Below the pieces are notes generated by a model. That model ran no database searches, was not told the DNA's origin, and was given only the letters and a program-made list of their open reading frames with translations. A program made the translations under genes and the position numbers. This document shows positions 57,331 to 64,000 of a stretch of 64,000 nucleotides of DNA, piece by piece. The number at the start of each line of letters is the position of its first letter. The first letter of the stretch is position 1. Source of the DNA: Plazaster borealis (taxonomy: Eukaryota; Echinodermata; Asteroidea; Forcipulatida; Labidiasteridae); NCBI GenBank assembly GCA_021014325.1, contig CM037462.1, positions 3,628,318 to 3,692,317 of the forward strand, read 5' to 3'.

Positions 57331-59139
57331 CTATTTTCACAGTTTTTCTGATTTTTCCCAAGGGCAAACCCCCCCCCCCCAAAAACGGCCCAATCAGACT
57401 AAAGCAGGAAGAATATCATGTCTGGATACGTGCGCTCGTAAGCATGTCAACCTTGTACCCGTACCAATCCGTCCGAGAACGAGTTCCGAAAAATAACATC
57501 TCGTCTGACCTTGGCGCGTTCATAAAACTAATTAACAGAAAATACCAATCATGATTTATTACACGATATTGAGAAAGATGATGAAACTTTCCTTATTCTT
57601 GAAAAGCATGGGGGCTTGGCCTGATGCACCGAAGTCGTTATTTTAAAATGACAACCATATCATCAACCTTGTACCAACTTGTACCAATTCGTCCCGAGAA
57701 CGAGTTCCGAAAAATAATATGCCGTCTGACCTTGGCGCGTTCATAAAACCAATTAACAGAAAATACCAATCATGATTTCCCAGAAAGCACGAACAGTCGT
57801 TTCAAAGAAGTCGTACGTCAAAGAAATTGTTATATCTTTGTTCGAAGTGGAATGACCCACTCGCCTATCGACCCAAATACCCCCTTTAAAAAACACCATA
57901 TAATAATATAATGTTTACTTGTTCAGATGTGACGCCATTTATTGTAACGGTGCTGGAGGATGGCGCTTTAATGGATTTGGGGTTTCCCCTACATGAGGAA
58001 GTGAAAAATGAGTATTTCCGTCAATGATGATAGGCCTATGCGTTTGAAATCTGACCTCCGGGACTCCTACTTGAAGATTAATCATTATTTGTTGTTTGGA
58101 TTGATTCAGAAACTATCAATTATTTAATAGTATTACAAATATACAATTTGTTCTTATCGGGTCAATGTAGTTTATTCTCTTTTGAAAAACGTCTAGTTTA
58201 TTATTCTTTCTTTCTTCTTCTTCTTCTTCTTCTTTAATTCAGTAGGCATATAGTCTGACACATAAAGCCCCAATTACTACATACATCAGTTCGGCAGACT
58301 CTGTCTCCATTCTGGAACCCCCTAGAATTTATTTTGAGTCTGAAAATGTGCCTGTGAATTTATCAGCATCAGACTGACAAAACGCAATAATTGAAATAAT
58401 CGTCTCGGTTTGGTTCTGATGCCTTAACAGTGGTTTACAGGTTTTTACAGGCCACAAGGTGGCGCTCGTGCAATTGTTGTAATGGCATTACAGGCACAAA
58501 AACACGATCACAGACGAGGAGCTAACTCCATGTGCAGGTATATGAAGTCACAAAGCGGTTGAAAAAACAAACCTGGTGATTCTTTGTAAAACGCACGAAA
58601 AAACAGTCAACATTGCATCATTACAGAGTCTTGCAGTTTTCAAGAAATAATTTATAACCTGCATCAAGTCATCCCTATTCCTCTATTTAACACCGGTCTC
58701 GAAAGAACAATGACATTGGCCTACATCATATTTGTTTTAATTCTGATTTAATTAGCTATATGCCTGTGGGTTTTTTTTCACAGAAAGTACCGAGTATACA
58801 GTGCTTAATACACATTGGTGTACTGCAAAAACCAAATAATATTCATAGCAATGCAACATCTACTATAACCCGTTGAACCCGCCCACTGCCCACATGAGTA
58901 ACAACACGTGCGCTCACCCCGCCCACACACTATTTTTTTGTCAGAAGTTTGGGATTGCACAACCAATGACTGTGATTGGTCAGTTTATATGGGGCGGGTT
59001 TATCTAGCTCAGCACTCGGAAGGCAAATTAGTCTGGCCCCAACTTGGTATTATGAGAATTAGCTTCTTTGTACTGTGGTTCCACACCAGGAACGTGACAA
59101 ACATGCTTCTACACTTTCGAATACATTTGAGGGTATGCA
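57331..59139. other. Intergenic stretch with local duplications
   Basis: 57450-57550 and 57680-57780 are near-identical (CGAGAACGAGTTCCGAAAAA, CTGACCTTGGCGCGTTCATA). Between them 57560-57640 repeats 53805-53900. The remainder, including 57790-58740, shows no recognisable feature other than a TTC run near 58205-58235. Confidence 0.6.
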
Positions 59140-59460
59140 TTACATTTAAAATTGAAAGTATAAATGATTTTTGCAAATTATTACATAACTTACATGAAAT
59201 AAAAATGGTCATGGTGGAAAACTTCCCTGTAAATAATTTTCCCTAAGATGCTAAATAGTTTTTGAGAAATGAGTAAAACTGTTAGTTTTGATCTCGCGAG
59301 TCTGAAACTCAACGTTTGAAAACAGTGAAAACATATGGTTATTTCACTGTTTAATTGAAATGAAATTTTCACAGGTTAGTTTTATGGTATATATCTTCAA
59401 CTATATAGGATTGAAACAAACAGTGGGTTCCAACTACCAAACGTTTTCAGCACCTTTAAG
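59140..59460 (-). mobile_element. Diverged family A MITE
   Basis: Shares interior sequence (TTGAGAAATGAGTAAAACTG, GAAAACAGTGAAAAC) with the elements at 24448 and 56627. It ends ACCAAACGTTTTCAGCACCT. The left end is degraded. Confidence 0.55.
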
Positions 59461-60073
59461 CATTCATTGCACAAAAACTGACAAAATTTGTGGTGGATAT
59501 TTTAAGCGAATATATTAAGCTTCCTTGTTTAAATAAGACAAATGCAGAAGTACACCCAACAATTTACAAATACAAATAAACTGAGTTGCAACGTTTTATT
59601 TACTACTCATAAAATATTGAAAGGTATACAGAGATTTCAGCGCACAACTAATACTATTATGTTAAAATTATTTTATAAAAAAACCCTAAATTTGCCAGCT
59701 TGATGCAAATGAAGTGTGGATAGCCAAGCACCAACATTCTACTGGCAATGAGTGGTAAGTACTTATGTTTGACAGTTCTTGTCAATCTTTGAAGAAGTGT
59801 TGATTGAAAAAAATGTCTAGTTTACAAGCTCAACCGTTAATAGAAAACTCCTAAGCACCAATGCTTAAAAGCATTGAGCTTATTTTCATGGCATTTACAT
59901 GTTGGTGGATAACTACTATTTTTTTATATTTTTCTTGACAACACAGAGGATTAGAGAGAAAAAATGTAATTTCCTAAAAGTCACGCTTCAATGCTTCATC
60001 AGGAAAAGATGGCGTCTCTTATGAAAGCATTTCTTGTTTATGTCAACAGAGGGCAGTATAACCCATAGGATGC

Positions 60074-60657
60074 AATAATCCATTTGTGAGTTAGTTTTGA
60101 ATAATGACTGGTATTGACTTCCTTTGTCACAAGTTACCGCTTAAATTTAAAAATCCCCACACTATAGAGACAGTCGCTATGTCACATGATTCTCTGCAAG
60201 CTTTTGTTTTGTAAGGTAAGAGAAGGCGAACACCCATACACAATTCTGATTGAATGTGTATGGCACAATGGTACCAGAGTTTGCTCATCTGGAGGTTGCT
60301 ATACAAAAGCTTGCCCGAACCATTTGACATAGCAACTGTCTCTATAGTCTGAGGAATTCAAATGTAAGCAGTAACCTGTGACTAAGGCTGTATCCTAATT
60401 GGCTGCTACAGGTACGGCTATGGCTGTTGCTAAAGGTGTTGCTAAGGACGTTCTCTACCCATACACAATTCTGAATTTACGTGCATAATGGAACCAGGGT
60501 GTGTTCACCTGGAGGTTGCTATACAAAAGCTTGTCCTGAATCATGTGACATAGAAACTGTCTCTGTAGTCTGAGGAATTCAGAGTTAAGCAGTAACTTGT
60601 GACTAAGCAAGTCAATGTACTAGACAATATTCAAATCTAACTCGTAAATGGCTTATT
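60074..60657. mobile_element. Nested palindromic element with long inverted ends
   Basis: The outer ends are inverted over about 70 bp (AATAATCCATTTGTGAGTTA at left, inverse TAACTCGTAAATGGCTTATT at right). Inside is a second inverted repeat at 60161-60348 (ACTATAGAGACAGT ... ACTGTCTCTATAGT). Next to it is a partial extra copy and a TACGGCTATGGCTG repeat. A related copy starts at 11092 and carries the inner repeat at 11175-11361. Confidence 0.65.
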
Positions 60658-60708
60658 CTACCAGGAAGGGTGCACCACAAAATAAGCTCCCCAAATCAAC
60701 CAAAGATT

Positions 60709-61095
60709 CTTAAAGGCAGTGTATACTTTTGGTAATTGTCAAAGACCAGTATACTCACTTGGTGTATCCCAAAATATGCAGAAAATAACAAATTTGTAAA
60801 AATTTGGGTTCAATTGGTCCTCGAAGTTGCAAGATAATAATGAAAGAAAACAAATACCCTCGTTATATAGAATTCTGTTTTCAGATGCCTGAGAAAGGCT
60901 TTATGCCTAAAGCCTTAATTTCTCAGATTCAATTTTTGTGTGAAATATAACCTTTTTCCTTTAAACTACATTACTTCAAAGGGTGTTGTTTCTAACAATG
61001 TTTTATAATATCAACAGCTCTCCAGTGCTCTTTACCAAGTAAGTTTTTATGGTCATTAATTTTTGGAGTAATTACCAAAGGTATACCCTCCCGTC
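60709..61095 (+). mobile_element. Diverged family A MITE
   Basis: CTTAAAGGCAGTGTATACTT start and ATTACCAAAGGTATACCCTC end. The interior has TTTATGCCTAAAGCC, a decayed version of the central palindrome. Confidence 0.7.
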
Positions 61096-61244
61096 AATGC
61101 TAAATACTTAAAAATAATAACAAATATTTAACAGAATTAATTGGTACAGCCACCGAGTCGCAATCGGGTCACAGCTGGCCCAGACGGACGATGGCACCAG
61201 CCAGTTTTCTAATGGGACGCTCGTTGACGATTTAAAAAAAAAAA

Positions 61245-61470
61245 TTATTAGAGAGATCGCCTAACATCACTTCAAGGTGAGAGCTACACTAAACTGACTT
61301 GGGCTATCGGTCCAAAATCAACTGCCACCAGGGGCATGTTGCCACCTACTCCTGGGGCTGAAACAGGGTTACCCCCTTCACAGTCCGTAAGGATGTATGC
61401 ATGGGTATCATCCACTAGGAGCCTTACTGGTAGAGCAGTAATGCACTACCTTCCCAACTTTTTATAGGCA
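61245..61470 (+). repeat. Dispersed repeat, copy 2 of a pair
   Basis: Partner of 52215-52470. It lies directly next to the SINE head and LINE remnant at 61475-61780, so all three may have moved as one composite or inserted in one hot spot. Confidence 0.7.
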
Positions 61471-61474
61471 ACTA

Positions 61475-61600
61475 TGGTTAAGTGCCTTGCTCCAGCCAGG
61501 GCACAAGTGTCAAGACTGGGATTCGAACCCACACTCTGCTGCTGACAACACCAGAGCTTGGGTCCGGTGAACTAGACCGCTCGGCCACGACACGCCAAAA
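61475..61600 (-). mobile_element. tRNA-Leu SINE head fragment
   Basis: The minus strand reads CGTGTCGTGGCCGAGCGG, then a Leu-like anticodon arm and GTGTGGGTTCGAATCCCAGT. Body cut off. It sits directly beside a retrotransposon remnant at 61604-61780. Confidence 0.7.
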
Positions 61601-61603
61601 AAC

Positions 61604-61780
61604 GATGTGCCTAGCTGTCTGTTCAGCAGCCCCACAGTCACACTCAGGTGTTGGCTTCATATGCCACTAGCATGTGTCCAGTGCGCCTGTGGCCTGTGAG
61701 GAGCCAGTTTAGCTCTTTCTGGGAAGGTTGAAGCCAGCTTGTACTTCAGTAGGTGACTGGAGATCTTTAAGCGTTGCTTG
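61604..61780 (-). mobile_element. Decayed retrotransposon ORF2 remnant (CDCG motif)
   Basis: Minus-strand translation gives FNLPRKSWLLTGHRRTGHML, then after a frameshift PECDCGAAEQTARHIVF. This order (W-x-x-L-x-x-x-R-T-G followed by C-D-C-G...Q-T-x-x-H-I) is typical of the C-terminal region of jockey/I-type non-LTR retrotransposon proteins. It is short and broken. Confidence 0.7.
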
Positions 61781-62509
61781 CTTGGTTTGTTTACATTATA
61801 TACCTGCATGACTCCGGTCACCGACTGTGTCTTTTAAAAGGCCTCATGGTCCAACTGTTACTAATATTATTATATATTTCTGGTAATGAAACTGAGGGAC
61901 CCTCAAAAGTGACCAGCACTGTGACCTGTAGGCCTGAAGAGCCCTTGGTAGAAAACATGTTGAAGACATCTCAGTTTTAGAAGTCAGTTGAACTGGGTGA
62001 AACTTCCCAGCAATAAGGTAGGGACTGAAAACCCAATCCACATGCAAAGCTCTAGGTCTGAGGTTAGATTTGAAGTGGGGTCCACAGAGGTGAAAGGCAG
62101 GGAAGAAACCACTTAGCCTACCTGAATGAGACCAACCAAAATGCCAAAGGTACATCCCAAAGGCCTTTCTTGCGAGGCTCAAGGTGTAACGTCCATAAAA
62201 CACCGTAATTGTAAAACCATTCTGGTCCCCCGTTAGATCGTGGCAGTTGATCACCTCACTGTTGGGAAGATGTAACAGGAAAACACAACAAAGTGTGGCT
62301 GTCTGGTGGAGACTGGTGCTCGATCCCTTGATACACTAACAATTTTAAGTAATTTTTGAACCCAACTATGAGAACAAGTGTACACCTTCTCAAAGAGCAA
62401 GTTGAAATTGCGATGAGCTGTGGACGAAAAAATTACGCTCAAAAAGCACTTTTTTTTTTCTCCAGAAAAATTTGCACTTTCCAACAAATTCCAGCAGGAG
62501 GGTAATCTA

Positions 62510-62908
62510 ATAATAATAATAATAATAATAAAAATAACATTTATAAAGCGCTTAATACTGGCGTTTGTAAGCGCATTAACCTCAAATTACAAAGAGATGA
62601 GTCTGTAATAGAAATTTGAATGAGTCAGTAGAGGTAACTTTACGAATATTGAGAGGAAAATTGTTCCATGGTGATGGTGCAGCTGAGGTGAAAGCTCGTT
62701 GACCATAGCGAGTGTTGGTACGTGGACTATTTGCTAGTTGATGTTGTGAGTTGTACGACGACCGTAAGTTGAAGGAATGCATCGGAACTTTTGGAGAAAT
62801 TAGACTTCGAAGTCTACATGTACAGAAGCACTCCACCGGCAAGTTTTTTTGATAAGGTAACGGAGAGGTTGTAAAGCCACACCTTCCACAAAGTCTAGTC
62901 CCAAGCAC
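62510..62908 (-). mobile_element. Non-LTR retrotransposon 3' end (RT C-terminal tail)
   Basis: A 108-codon frame ends with the tail typical of CR1/Rex-like ORF2 proteins downstream of the reverse transcriptase domain: PRTNTRYGQRAFTSAAPSPW, then NNFPLNIRKV and SFKFLLQTHLF. After the stop codon comes AAGCGCTTTATAAATG and an ATT repeat, as expected for a LINE 3' terminus. The catalytic RT region is absent, so this is a 5'-truncated dead copy. Confidence 0.82.
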
Positions 62909-63339
62909 TCTAGGGCCACGGATACACAGTGGATTGTCACTAATTACGGAGCCAGGGTGTACCCTACCTACCCTCTCTGTAATTTTTACAGTCTGTTGGT
63001 TTTACAGATCCCTGTTTTTTCCTCTATGGTCCTAGACTGGAAAGCACAGTCCTAGTATCCAATGGTAAACCCATTCTGTACTCATACGGTTTGTTGGTAG
63101 TAGTAGACGTTCGGTTTTCCCGTATGACGCCGGAGTGGGTTAAACCACCAAAGCACCCTCCCTGGCCCACAGACATCCCGGAAACTTTCATAGGCTGATC
63201 TAGTCATGACAATGGGTCTAAAAGAATACAAAGAAACAAACAAATTACTATTATCATACATTTCTTGTAATGAAACCAAGGATGCCTCATAAGTGAACTT
63301 AATCACTGTATCTCGCAAGCCTGAGGAAACCTGTAAACA

Positions 63340-63572
63340 AGGGTGCTTGCTATGTGAACCAGAAACACCGGGGTTAACCCCTACTCTTCTACGATAAGTG
63401 TTCTGGGTTCTTTTATGTGCACGACCAATCCTAGTACACGGGACCTACAGCCTAATGTCCCATCCGAAGGATAAATCAATTATGGAAAAGTATTTTGCGC
63501 AAGGAAACAAGTGCCCTGACCAGGACTCGAACCCACACTCTGCTGATCAGAAACACCAGAGCTTGAAAGTTA
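63340..63572 (-). mobile_element. tRNA-Leu SINE, partial
   Basis: B box GTGTGGGTTCGAGTCCTGGT at about 63520-63545 and the body with ACCCCGGTGTTTCTGG on the minus strand. Similar in extent to the copy at 11455; the flanking CTCGCAAGCCTGAGGAAACC next to both copies shows that they share more than the SINE. Confidence 0.68.
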
Positions 63573-63893
63573 CTGAAAGTTAATAACCTCTTTCAACAAA
63601 ATCTGATGGCCCTGCGTGATTAGTAAAAAAACCTGTAATCATGACAGATTCTGATAAACCACAAGCCGGACTTTTTTTTTTGTTAATAGTATCTTACCTC
63701 TCATGGATTGGTTTATGTGCATGTATGATGGACTCCACCGTAGATCGGTTCTGGGGAAAAAATTTAAATATAAATTGGCATCAGAGATAAAGAATATCAT
63801 TTGTGTTTTACCCATACACTGATGTGTGTAATATGCACTGTGACTTACCCCCCTCCCCTCCTGAGTCCCTTTACAGGCATATTACTCAGGTGG

Positions 63894-63955
63894 AATACGA
63901 ACCCACAACCTTTGCCATTCGAGAGCAGATGTCTTACCACTAGACCACTAGAGCT
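63894..63955 (-). mobile_element. tRNA-like sequence (SINE head or tRNA relic)
   Basis: The minus strand reads CTAGTGGTCTAGTGGTAAGA then CTGCTCTCGAATGGCAAAGG and GTTGTGGGTTCGTATTCC. A- and B-box like motifs are present, but stems are poorly paired. Confidence 0.45.
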
Positions 63956-64000
63956 TGCCTGGTAGCTAGAAGCAGTTTGAATTCCATATTTAAGCAGCGG

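Larger units (their letters stand above)
61781..64000. other. Right flank: retroelement debris, no host gene seen
   Basis: Beyond the LINE end at 62510-62908 and SINE pieces at 63340-63572 and 63894-63955, frames such as 61844-62254 and 63082-63318 (minus) have no recognisable domain. The segment 62910-63330 may be further decayed retrotransposon sequence, but I cannot show it. Confidence 0.45.

Overview
The window is eukaryotic genomic DNA. It has long introns, spliced exons with GT-AG borders and phase agreement, and very dense interspersed repeats, with no operons or long ORFs. The single recognisable host gene is a Nuclear Factor I (NFI/CTF) transcription factor on the minus strand. Its protein resembles vertebrate NFIA/B/C/X but is clearly diverged. 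With the SINE and MITE content, this suggests a marine invertebrate deuterostome, most likely an echinoderm; that assignment is inference.

The NFI locus runs from 45615 (start codon) down to about 299 (stop codon), roughly 45 kb. I assembled 11 coding exons by hand: 45580-45615, 43035-43569, 38088-38159, 27892-27978, 27160-27444, 26340-26543, 21891-22051, 19888-20083, 7604-7770, 6680-6848 and 299-378. All junctions use GT-AG, all phases agree, and the total is 1992 nt (663 codons plus stop). Exon 2 carries the whole DNA-binding/dimerisation domain. Exons 3-11 carry the Ser/Thr/Pro-rich regulatory and transactivation region. Exon 2 is near certain; exons 1 and 11 are the least certain.

The introns (447 bp to 12.1 kb) and the 18 kb upstream of exon 1 are mostly repeats. 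There are several MITE-like inverted-repeat families, tRNA-derived SINEs (one with a tRNA-Leu(CAA) head and a LINE-like ATT tail), and decayed non-LTR retrotransposon 3' ends at 61.6 and 62.6 kb. Tandem arrays include a 1.1 kb G-rich minisatellite in intron 7, a 21-bp array at 36.2-36.6 kb, a 207-bp array at 29.0-29.9 kb, an 18-bp array at 19.4-19.8 kb and a TTG-rich block at 46.7-47.0 kb. Most open frames in the window are products of these repeats.

I saw no second host gene, CRISPR array, operon, virus or toxin gene. What stands out is the frame-neutral exon design of this NFI gene, its unusual C-terminal exons, the G-rich array next to a weak splice acceptor, and the repeat families themselves.
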